This document shows, in pieces, positions 44,770 through 54,587 of a stretch of 64,000 bases of DNA. The translations under genes were made by a program, and so were the position numbers. The first letter of the stretch is position 1. Each line of letters begins with the position of its first letter. The stretch comes from Deuterostichococcus epilithicus (lineage: Eukaryota; Chlorophyta; Trebouxiophyceae; Prasiolales; Stichococcaceae). The stretch covers positions 1,674,001 through 1,738,000 of the forward strand of contig JAVTLE010000010.1 in NCBI GenBank assembly GCA_033439295.1, given 5' to 3'. Below the pieces are notes generated by a model, which did no database searches, had not been told where the DNA came from, and saw nothing but the letters and a program-made list of their open reading frames with translations.

Positions 44770-47503
44770 AGCTGCGCAGCTGGCTGCTGCGCCGTCGGCT
44801 GCTGCGCCGGCGGTCGTGCCAGAGGCCGCGGCAGCCGCAGCGGAGGCATCCCTGGCTGTTGCTGCGGCGGATTTGCTGGCAGCCGCGGCGGCGGCCGCGC
44901 CCCCGTCAGCCCTGGCAACCCAGTCTGCGGCGGCGGCAGCGGAGGCGCTGTAGGCTGCTGCCGTCCCTGTGTTGGCGCGCTCATCTGCGACGCAGGTCCT
45001 GCTGCACCCTGTGGTGGCTTTGCTGGCACTGGCTGCGGCACCGCCGCCGGCCGCAGCACCGCTGGTGTCAGGAGCGTTGCCATCGGCCGCTGCGGTGCCA
45101 GCGGGGCAGGCGGCCGCAATGGCAGCGAAGGCGCCAGCGGCACCTGCGCCAACTGGCAACTATACTCAATGACATAGGCGTGAGACCAACCAGGTGCAGC
45201 CAATGGTAAGGGAGAGCAGATCTGCGACACCGACAGGCTCTGTGCTCCAGCTCAGTGCAAATTTCACCGACCTAACAGCAGCTGCGAACATCATGCTAGG
45301 AAGTGACGTCCTCTACATCAGGGCTGGAAGGTGCGTGTCATGGTGCAAAGCGCCTGGCACGGCCGCGCAGAGTACCATCTCCGCCGCGGCAGCTCGTTCG
45401 AGCTTCAAAGTATCGCACATCTTGCAGGGCGACAGGCCGTCCGATGGCCGCCCACTCGCCGGGCGACATGAGCACGCAATGGCCCGGGCCGGCGGCACCG
45501 CGCCGCCTCAGTGCGTCTCTGAGGCCCTCGAAGCTGCGCCGTGCCTCCTTGGCTGCAGCGTTTGCCGCCTACAGCCGAGAAACGGGACCGCAGCTGCTGC
45601 TCAGTCACATCAGACGCGGACTCGTGGGTGAGCTCCTGAGCAGAGTCACAGCAGGCGGAGTGCACCAGACGGGCTGAAAGCAGGGCCGCCCGGCGGCTGC
45701 GGCAGCAGGGCTGCTCGCCCTGGCCCGCCAACAGCACAGCCTCCACGGCAACGACTCACATGGCCTGCTTCAGTGGAAAATACCTACACATGCAAGGACG
45801 CTGAAGCTCACAGGAAGGGAGGCGTCCAAATGCTGCTGCTCGGCGCGCCAACCGCGCACCGCACGCTGCAGGGCCGCCAGCCGCGCCTTTCCCCGCGCTT
45901 TCTCGTCCTGAGTTTGGTTTCCAGGTCCCAAGCTTGGCTCAAGGCTTAGCCAAGTGACAAAAGCCTTCAGATTCACATCTGCAGCAGGTTTTCCAATGTT
46001 GGCGCCGTGCAATGCAGTCGCCAGTGAACGGTTTTCGGGCGCGCTCATGAGCGTGTCTTTGTTCACTCCCTACCCTCCTGCCCAGGTGGGGGTGCTCGAG
46101 CCAACATACTTGGCTGCCATGATGTCTTCTGTCATATGTCATTGGCAGCGTCATGCCGCAACATTGGCCAACAAGGCACAGGTCGCCCTCTGTCGCACCT
46201 TGATCCGTTGCGTCAGATCTGCCACCTGTGCCTGCAGGAGCTGCTCCTGCAGCGGAAGGCAGCGGAAGCGTCTCCTGCGTCTCCATAAGTGCGTGTGAAC
46301 AAGCCAAGAAAGGAAATGCGCGTCTTGTTGCAACTCGTCCAGCAACAGACTTCCATCAAGGTTCAACAATCTCACGATATACGTACACGTAGCAGGGGGA
46401 GATCACATAGGAAGCTGCCACTAGCTATATATGTGCAAACGCCGTCAACAGAAGGGACAGCTTCTCTCAACGTCCGCACCTCGCTCAGTGAGGCGTGTAC
46501 GTCAGCAACCTTGGCAGCAGCAGTCTGATCGGCTGGATTGCCATTATGGCGCTGCCTAGCCGCCTCGACAGGACTCTGCCGCCCCTCTGCCGCCAAAAGC
46601 GATGGCTGCTCCTCATCGGCCGGCGGCCCCCGGACGAATGCCGCAGACCTCCCCAGGCCGCCGCCCACCTGCGCTATAAAGCAGAGTCGCAGGTGGCCAG
46701 TGCTAGCTGTCGCCGCTTTCGATCCATCTATCACCGTTGCGGCCCAGTGCAGTCATGGCAGCTGCTCGCCTCCAGATGCATAGCAGCTAGGGGACCCGCT
46801 CATGGTGGCACCCTGCATAGAGCAGGTTTCCAACCAGCGGCCAACGGTCGGGTGTCAGGCAGCTTTAGCCAGCAGCAAAATTTTTCGTCCTTGCCGGAGG
46901 ACCCTCGGCGGCGACTGCGGAAATGCCGCCGGCGGAGACATTGGCATCTGACACCTGCGCCACCGCCCGGTGCAGCGCCTCCATGCCTGTGCCAGTGTGC
47001 AGAGCAATTACTTCCCTTCACTTCAGCTGCTGAAATCAAGGGCAAGCCACGCAGCTATTGGTGTTCATGCTGCAATTTACAAGCTTTCGCTACACACAAA
47101 GAGGATGGGGCGCAGTGTGCTGCAAGAGGTTGGCGCTGAGTGGCTTGGCTCCCAAGCAGAGTCGGGGTTCAACAGTGTTTCCATGGTAGATGATGGCAAT
47201 TTTTGATGCCGGCTGACCTGGAGATGGCGCTGGAATGGGCAGCTCCTGTGCGTCATCTTCCTCCTCTTGTTGTGGCAAGGCTCCCGCGGCACCGGCGCTG
47301 GGCTCTGCTACAGGCTGTACCTGCTCTGCTGCAGCAGGCTGTGGCTGAGGACTTATTCCCTCCGTCGCCACTACTACAGCCGCCGCCGCCGGAGGAGGAG
47401 CAGCAGTAGCGACCGACTCCAGCGGCGCGGAGAGTGCGTCGCCACCGCGGCCGGAACCACCGGCAGGCAGCCAGCCAGCCGGCCTCACCAGCGCGACACA
47501 CAC
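43803..47503 (-). CDS. Coiled-coil protein with long Pro/Ala/Gln-rich C-terminus
   Basis: Unrecognised minus-strand gene. The last exon runs from 43803 to an acceptor near 45143 (gttggcgcag) and encodes about 446 low-complexity residues rich in Pro, Ala and Gln, including Gln12 at 44733-44768, ending VVRSITRQN. Upstream exons with coding character are about 45400-45549 (EARRSFEGLRDALRRRG, HCVLMSPGEWAAIGRPVALQ), about 45605-45665 (ELTHESASDVTEQQLRSRFS), about 45850-46050 (ARGKARLAALQRAVRGWRAE), 46190-46240 (LQEQLLQAQVADLTQRIK), about 46460-46530 (AAAKVADVHASLSEVRTLRE) and 47210 to about 47500 (Ala/Pro/Glu-rich, QQEEEDDAQELPIPAPSP). The heptad-like exons predict coiled coil. It may extend past 47503. 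Start codon, exon count and function are unknown. Possible roles such as a transcriptional co-regulator are guesses. Confidence 0.45.
44733..44768 (-). repeat. CTG/CAG trinucleotide run, 12 units, encoding Gln12
   Basis: Twelve uninterrupted ctg triplets on the plus strand read as CAG on the coding minus strand. They give a Gln12 tract flanked by Gln/Ala-rich sequence in the last exon of the Pro/Ala/Gln-rich gene. Confidence 0.9.
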
Positions 47504-48576
47504 TGCCGCTTGCGTGTCAGGCCCTGGGAGCAGATCATCAGCGCAGGGTCAGCGCTTGGGCAGCGCTGTAACCAACAGACCTACTCGGTGTTGGCGGAGC
47601 ACCACTGTCCATGCTGCGGCCGTGCATGGCAGAAGCATGCATGCAGACACCGTAATAAGGAGGGATATTTCGCGAGACGCAGATAGCGGTCACCTTGAAA
47701 ACCTGGGCAAATGCGTCCGGCTGGTCCCGCTTCCTTTCACCGTCACTGGTGATGCCCCCTTCTGGCTGTCCTTCCTGCTAGTATGTGGATGACCTCACCA
47801 GATTCAGTGGCGAGCACGACGTGAGACGATGAGGCAGCTAGCACACGGTGTGACACATCATGGGCTGTGCCTCCATTGCTGAATTGCTTGTCGGATCGCA
47901 TCACCACATGCAGGCACTCATCAGGGTTGTGCAGCTGCACTGAGCACAGCACTCAAGTAGGAGGAGGACTGAGATTGCGTGCTCACGGCTGCAGACTCAG
48001 GATTCGGACGCCCAAATTGACCTTGCGCATCATCATCAATGCTGGCGGCCTCAGCCAGGGTCTGCATTCCGTCAGCCATGCACGAGCACAATTGCAGTTC
48101 GTGGGCCTGCAGCTGCTGATTCAGGTCAGCCTTCGTCTGCGCTGGACCACAATGAGCTGCGGCAGTTGCTGAGACCGCACTGACGTCCGGTCACAGCCGT
48201 GTGCTTCGAGGCGACTCAGTGTGCAGTGATTCAGAGCTGGTAACCGCAACATCAGAAGGAATGCTTCAGGGGTTGTGCGCCGCACAAACGTGACCTTACT
48301 GCCTCATAGCCACCAAGGCGCATCTATGTGCCTAAACCGCCGTATAATCCACACAGGGTCGTGAAACGAAGCTATGCGTAAACCCCATCAACGTATCAAA
48401 CAGGCTGCCGAATGCAATGCTTCGTCAACCTCCAGCGCCCGAGCAGGCCTCCAGGCAAACGAAATAGACACAAACAATATACAAGGTGCTGTCTGGCAGC
48501 CGCTTGGCAATGTTCTGCCAGCTTCAAATGGTCCTGCGCACTATTGCCACATTCGAATTGTGTAAAGAATCGGTCG
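47504..48576. other. Unresolved region, possible 5' exons of the coiled-coil gene
   Basis: On the minus strand there are short stretches with coding character: 47800-47950 (RVLAASSSHVVLATESG before a GTGAGG donor) and 47990-48150 (DLNQQLQAHELQLCSCMADG, TLAEAASIDDDAQGQFG). They could be first exons of the gene ending at 43803 or a separate short gene. No start codon or full splice chain could be fixed. 48180-48576 shows nothing. Confidence 0.3.
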
Positions 48577-51531
48577 CTAGAGCATGGAGCGGCCAGATTG
48601 GCTTGCAGACAGCCTGCCATCTGGTCCGATGACCAGGCTGCGTGTGACATGCTTCAGGCTTGGGCACCCCGTCAGGACCTGCAGTGCGGCAGGAGCCACT
48701 CAGGTGTTTGGCGCATGCAGTGCCAGCAGAGGCAGTCCAGTTGGAACTGCAATTATGCCGAGGACTACACATCAGCAGAAGACGTCCAGTAATGGCAGCT
48801 CACCATGGCTAGCTCCAGCTCGTCGTGCAGGGCTTTCAGCACCGCCTCCACGCCGCGCTGGCCGCCAAGAGTCAGGCCCCACAGCACCGGCCGCCCCAGT
48901 AGTACGGCGTCTGCCCCCAGCGCCAGCGCCTGCGAATCAGAATCTAGGATGTCGGGGCGCTCAACAATGCCAGGTCGATGTGCACCAGAGCGATGGCCTT
49001 CGCTGCCACCCGTCTACTACTACACAAGGCTGCTGGCCAGCATGGCAGTGCTTCTGTCTCAACAGCAGGGCAGCAAGCAAACTGGAGGAAAGCACACCTT
49101 GAGCACATCGGTGCCGCGGCGCATGCCGCCGTCCACGATGATGGGCACCCGGTGCCCTATGGCATCCACCACGTGCGGCAGCATCTCCACAGCTGAGGGC
49201 GCAAAGTCGCACTGCCGACCGCCGTGGTTGCTGCGGGCGCCACAACAGGCGCTGTTATGCATGCTTCGGAACTCTGGCAATGCAGGCTGCCAGCCTGTGA
49301 GGCCATTCCATGTTGCATCAGTCCTGATTACTCGGTCAGGATTCAGAATTTGGAACTCGTGTTACTGCGGAGTACCTGAGGATGATGCCGTCCACGCCGG
49401 CTTGCACTGCGAGCTGGGCGTCTGCGGGCGCCAGGATGCCCTGCAGCAGCAGAAACAGCGACGATTGTCTGGCGCAGGACCCGCTTCGGCTTGTGACAGA
49501 GGATGCGACGCTAGTTCAGCGCACTCCTAACCATTTCAGAGGTTGCAAATGTCGGGCAGGCGGCACATGCACGCCGTCAGCCTACCTTGACGAAGATGGG
49601 AAGGTGGGTGACGGTGCGCAGCCACTGCACAAACTCCCATGTAAGCGACGCGTCCAGGTGCTTTGCAAACACCTGGAATGGGCATGAGTGACGTCAGATG
49701 CGGACCATTTCAGATCCTGCTATCATGCCGCAGCAGTGTTCCTGATGCACAACACACATCCCTGACCAGCACTGCAACAGGCCGGGTCTGCCGCTGCGTG
49801 TCCACCTCAAAAGCACCTGTGCGATACCAGAGCCCTCTGCCTCACGGTTCTCGCTGTGCACGGCCAGCTTGAGATTCGACTGCTCCAGGTTGGCAAGCCG
49901 CAGTCCGACCGGCAGTGCGAACCTGGCGCAAGCAACCAAAAACCGCTGTCACAACCCATCGCTCATTGGACCGACCGCAATGAGGCATGCTGCCAACTGC
50001 TTGAAAATGCCCAATTCCACGCTCAGGCTCTTTGTGCAATCGCACCGATTGGTGACGTCCTCCTCCCGCTTTCCCAGCCTGCGCTGCACACAGAGGCTTG
50101 TCGAAACTGACGCCCCCGACATGCAGCGGCACAACAGCAGGTTCCATGGTGGCCACTTGCTTAAGTCGTCTACCGACCTTGGCGCATCGACCGTCACCAC
50201 CAGCGCTCCATAGCCAGCGTTCTCCGCCCTCTGCCAGGCAGCGCAAGCCGCGATCAGGCGCCCTGCAGCCTCGTTCAGCTCCAAAACACCATGCAGCGCT
50301 GCCTTCTTCCGGAAGTCATGCACCTTCTGCCATCCTTATCTGCACCGCTGCTACGAGGCTGCGGCTTGGAAGCAGCTCACCTGCACGATGTCGCGGGTGA
50401 AGCCCCGGTCCCGAAGCACATACAGCTGAAACATGAGGGTGCCTGGGTCCGCGCTGGCTGCCGCAACCGCCTCGAGCGTGCACGTGCCCATCGTGGACAC
50501 ACCCTGAGCAGCAACACCGCTGAACATGCAGATCTGTGGTAGCCAGACCAGCTTGCGGTGCGCCCAGCTGCGGCCGTCATGAGGCTGCTGCAAGTTCGCC
50601 CATGTGAGCAGAAGGCACAATCCGAAACGGCACCGCTTGAGGGTGGTTGCGCGCGACTGCTGTTCGTTCAGTGCTGCGCTGCAGAGATGGGGGTTGACAA
50701 CCTTGTACGATATCTCTCGGGTTCACGACCCGTGTTGCAGCAGGAAAGAGCGTGCCATCCTGCGGCCGGCAACAGAGCAGGCGCACGAGACGAAGCCAAC
50801 GTGACTTTTGTAATGTGGTCGTTCGTGGCAGCAGGAGGGAGGCGCACCATGCTGGTGCCCGCAACGGAGCAGGCGCGCGAGACGGCGAGCTCGCCGTCAG
50901 GGTGGGCCATGCACTGCATTGCCATTGGTGCCACCAGGATGGGCGTGCGCAGCCGCTTGCCTGCGCATCACGGACTCGGCAAGTTCGAAGAGGCCTTCAG
51001 TTGCTTGCGTGCATGCCACGCCACATCCCGGCTTGGACTGGCTGCCCGCCCCACACCTCATGCGATGACACGCAGGCAGCCAGCTACCCCGTGTCCACTC
51101 CACGAGTGCTCGCAAGGGAGGCTCGCTTCACCTCCTAGAGGCAAGAAACGGTGTGATTGCAAATTATGCCCACCGACGATGTCCAGCGACGTGTCGACTC
51201 GCGAGACGTCGACCATCATGCGAGGCAGCAGCCGCAGGCGCCCAAACACCGCACGGTTCTCCGCCAGTGTCGCCTCTGACTCGGCGCCGCTGCTGTAGTA
51301 GCCATATGCGTTGGCGCTGAGCTTGAGCTTCGCCTGTGCTAACCCAAAATCACCTATTCTGTTCATTGGCATTGCTTTCCAAGTATTTTGTGTGCATATA
51401 GCGAAGCAGCAGTCCACCTTGCCCTCCAGCTGCTCCAAATTTGCGAAGTTGAGCGACCCGGCCTGCCCAGGTTGGTCCTGCTGCCGCGGCCGCGAGGGCC
51501 GCATTGGCTGGGCGGTCTGCTCCGCCCCCAT
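48577..51531 (-). CDS. Peroxisomal FMN-dependent (S)-2-hydroxy-acid oxidase
   Basis: Glycolate/lactate oxidase family enzyme that oxidises 2-hydroxy acids to 2-oxo acids with H2O2 formation. Exons: 51418-51531, 51174-51333, 50848-50960, 50381-50503, 50178-50230, 50046-50078, 49817-49922, 49586-49672, 49376-49440, 49098-49230, 48804-48929, 48577-48678. The sum is 1215 bases, 404 residues. Active-site elements are intact: [13 protein letters not shown] (Tyr24 of spinach GLO), FQLYVLRDR (Tyr129), LPIFVKGIL (Lys230), LSNHGGRQ (His254 and Arg257) and [28 protein letters not shown] for FMN phosphate. The Trp108 position is Met ([11 protein letters not shown]), so substrate preference may differ from plant glycolate oxidase, for example lactate. 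The C-terminus is Ser-Met-Leu, an accepted minor plant peroxisomal signal. The N-terminus has a Gln/Pro/Arg-rich extension of about 25 residues. Confidence 0.95.
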
Positions 51532-52017
51532 CGGGCTAAGCTGCTAAATTGAGGCTCTGAAGTTGTAGGCTGGAGACTGAGATAGGCGCGCTTCGGAGCA
51601 GGGCTGCCACCAGAGGGTGCACTAGCATCGACCGTGCGCGGGGCGCTCAGGTCGCCTGTGGAGCAGTGACTTGATGATTGCTGGTCTGGAGGGTTTACTG
51701 AGGAGGACAGGCGACCTGCAGTCACTTTGCGCTCTGAGAAACAACGAAATCGACACGCTGGCCAACGGTATGCATGCAGGAAGCCAGTCTTGCGGGATCG
51801 GCAAGTGAAGCTTTCGGAGGGCTGATGGAGGATCAGAAACCAGTACAGATAGTGTCGAGAAGCGGTCTGCAACCTGCTAATGGCAAACTGAGCAAGTGCA
51901 CCTCGAGATCAGCTTCTTCTTTCTTCACCTCAGAAAACATTGCGTAGGAGAGATTGCAGCATCTGTTGCACTTTCGCGCAACATCTGCATGTACAGGGTG
52001 CTTTGCAGCTCGCCAAG
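51532..52017. promoter_or_regulatory. Divergent promoter region, hydroxy-acid oxidase and PsbP-like genes
   Basis: Less than 500 bases separate two divergent start regions of genes tied to photosynthesis (photorespiratory-type oxidase and a thylakoid protein). Shared light regulation is possible, but I see no defined element. Confidence 0.35.
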
Positions 52018-53996
52018 ATGCAGGCTGTGCCGATGCACGCGCGGCCCCGCACATTCAGTGTCGGTCCATCCCGGTGTTGTGTCCCGGTGGCATTGCAGCA
52101 TAGGCACACAGCAGCGCGAAGGAATCACCGGGAACCTACAGTAGCACAGGGTGATTCAAATGAGAGTAACGGTGAGGCAGCCGTGAAACAGTATGATTTT
52201 TGCCCAGCATCCCGTGCGTCATTGGTGCATATCCCTGCTGCTCCCCGAGCGGAGCAACTCAGCGCAGACGTGCACTCCTATGCGCAGAAAGCAATGCGAC
52301 CTCCAGCACAGAGAGCAAGCCGCGGCCGTTCGGCGACCCAGTCGAGACAGTTCAGTGGGGCGGCACGCTGCCGAGCGGCCGGCGAGCTGTTGTCGGCGGC
52401 CTCACAGGGCTGACGATCGCGCTGGTAGGCAACCTGGGCGGCCTGACCAGCTTCCTGCTTAGCCTGGACGGCGGCAGGCTCGCCGCACGGTCGCAGGCGG
52501 ATGTCCTTATCCCGGTGCTTGGCTACAAGCGGGCGCTCAACAAGCAGACAGGCTATGGTGAGTTAAGAGCTTGAGGCTTTGTATGATTCCAAGCTATATT
52601 TGCCTTGCATACCCTTGCGGGGGTCTGCAATCAGCAGCTTCCAGCTTCGAACCTGATACCAACGTGCTTCTCACCCGTGCCGTGCAGAGTTCCAGTACCC
52701 GGCGAGCTGGCTGGTCGACCAGCGCCTCTTCCGGCGCGCGGCGGAGCAGGCGGAGCGGCAGCGCTCGCTTGACCTGCCCTCCCTGCGGTACGCATGCAAA
52801 GAGGTCACATCTGCATGGCGCCCTGAACCTGCCTGCTCATCTGGCGCATCCCCATTTGCTTCACAATGTCAGCCATTCATTGTCGTTGTTGTTGTCGTCA
52901 TTTTTCTGTTTCGACTCACGAGTCAGATGCACATGGTCCTGTGACCTCTCCTTGCACAGGAAGCAGCCCAAAGCGGAGCGGCGCGTGGCTGAGCCCACCA
53001 TCGCATACGGTCCGGCTGGCAGCACGGGCGAGGAGAACATCAGCATCATTGCAGCGCCCATCCAGCCGGGCTTCAGGTGCTGCTGCAGTTGCTGCAGGCG
53101 CCAAGTTGACTGACATGGTGCTGCAATGCTGGTCTCGGCGAGCTGCTTCTAGCATGCCGCACGATAGTAGGGTTTATACTTACCGTGCAGCGCTGCTGGG
53201 TGCAGTGCACGGCACGATCTCGAGAAGTCTTGTCAAGGAGCGCCTGCACAGATGGTCTTGCAAAGTCGTCCCTCTGATTGGGTTCCTGATCGCTGTTTGT
53301 CTTGGCGAGCAGGCTGGACGAGCTAGGGACCGCAGAGCAGGCAGGGCAGCGCTTCCTGTCGACGACCGTGGCGCCAGAGGGCTCCGGCCGGGAGGCCAAC
53401 CTTCTGTCTGCCACCTCCAGGTGCATCTGTTCTGCTTATTCAAGTGTCTGTAGCCTCATTGCTTGGGCCATGATGCCCATTGCTGATCCGCCGCCAATGA
53501 GCGCGTGCAACATGCGAACAAAGAGGATGCTTGTGCCTGGGCACCTCTCTGCAAAGCCTTTAGGATTGCAAGCTGCCTGCACCTGCGCCTCGCAGGCAAG
53601 ACGAGAATGGCACCACTTACTACAATCTGGAGTTTACCGTCAGGAGCCCCACTTTGTTCCGTCACAACATGTCGGTGTATGCCGCCAGGTGTGTGTGTTG
53701 TCTGAAATGTTCTTCCTTCCCGAACCCTGTGTGCTGGAAGCAGGTGTTGAGGCTCATGCAGTGGTGCTGCGAGAGACGGCAGTTTCGTCTGCTGCGACGC
53801 ACCAACACGCGCCAGCCTCCTGCGGCGCCTGCATGACTGTGCTAAGAGCATTTCAGTCACAACCACGATGCATGCGGACGTATGTGCCTGCAGGGGAGGG
53901 CTGTTGTACACGCTCAACGTGCAGTGTCCAGAGAGCAAGTGGGCAGCGGAAGAGGAAAAGTTGAGGCCCATCGCACAGTCGCTCCACATACTTTAA
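52018..53996 (+). CDS. PsbP-domain thylakoid lumen protein
   Basis: Member of the PsbP/PPL/PPD family of lumenal proteins that support photosystem assembly or NDH function. Exons with certain phases: an exon ending 52557, 52688-52787, 52960-53076, 53313-53420, 53596-53688, 53894-53996. The first start and the split of the transit peptide are uncertain. The 52018 ATG opens an Arg/Ala/Pro-rich leader, and the main frame near 52200-52557 carries it on. A bipartite signal is visible: GRRAVVGGLTGLTIALVGNL resembles a twin-arginine lumen-targeting segment. The mature domain shows EFQYPASWLVDQRLFRRAAE, APIQPGF, RLDELGTAEQAGQRFLSTTV, EGSGREANLLSATSR, ENGTTYYNLEFTVRSPTLFR and LLYTLNVQCPESKWAAEEEK, ending QSLHIL. 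Which PPD subclass it belongs to cannot be decided here. Confidence 0.85.
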
Positions 53997-54587
53997 AGGA
54001 CATACTGCATGGTTTTGACAGTATTTCAGGGCTGAATTTAAGCAGCAGTTCTGCCTCTAGAGAATCAATACCACTACGAATCACATATGACGACTCAGCT
54101 GACAGTTGTAGGTGTTCGCAAACACTTCGACCAAAACCGGTGCGCACTTGAGCACTAGGGTGGCACGAGACGATGACTGTACAGAGCACCAAGGAGATAC
54201 GCAGCGCGCCAATGAGACGACGCTGATGGCTGGGACATCCCAACACACAAATTCAGATAGACCTTGCGCGGATATCGTGAAGTGCACCAGCCCCACCCCC
54301 AAACTTGCTACCTATCAGGCGAGCACGCCTCACGTTCCTTGTTCTAGATTTCTGCAAACAGCGCATCCAGCCGCCAGCGCCGCCCAACACATGCTATTTC
54401 AGTACTTTGCACCGCTCCTGAGGTTCTACTGCCAGCTGACGTGGGCTGCATCACCGAAGGTGCACGATCCCCTTGTCAGCGGTCGCTGTGGAAGAAGATC
54501 CTGACATCTCTAAAGCCGCATCAGCGGCCGGCCCATTGCGCTGTGGCTCGCTGCTGCCAGCTGCCCAGTGGCGCCCCGTGCACAACT
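53997..54587. other. Convergent intergenic region, PsbP-like and kinase genes
   Basis: Both neighbouring genes end here. I see no exon, RNA gene or repeat. It looks richer in A and T than the flanking exons, as expected for 3' untranslated DNA. Confidence 0.45.

Noticed and set aside
44628-45209. Long plus-strand Leu/Arg-rich ORF
   Set aside because: It is the antisense shadow of the Pro/Ala/Gln-rich minus exon. The leucine run is the CTG reading of the Gln12 tract.
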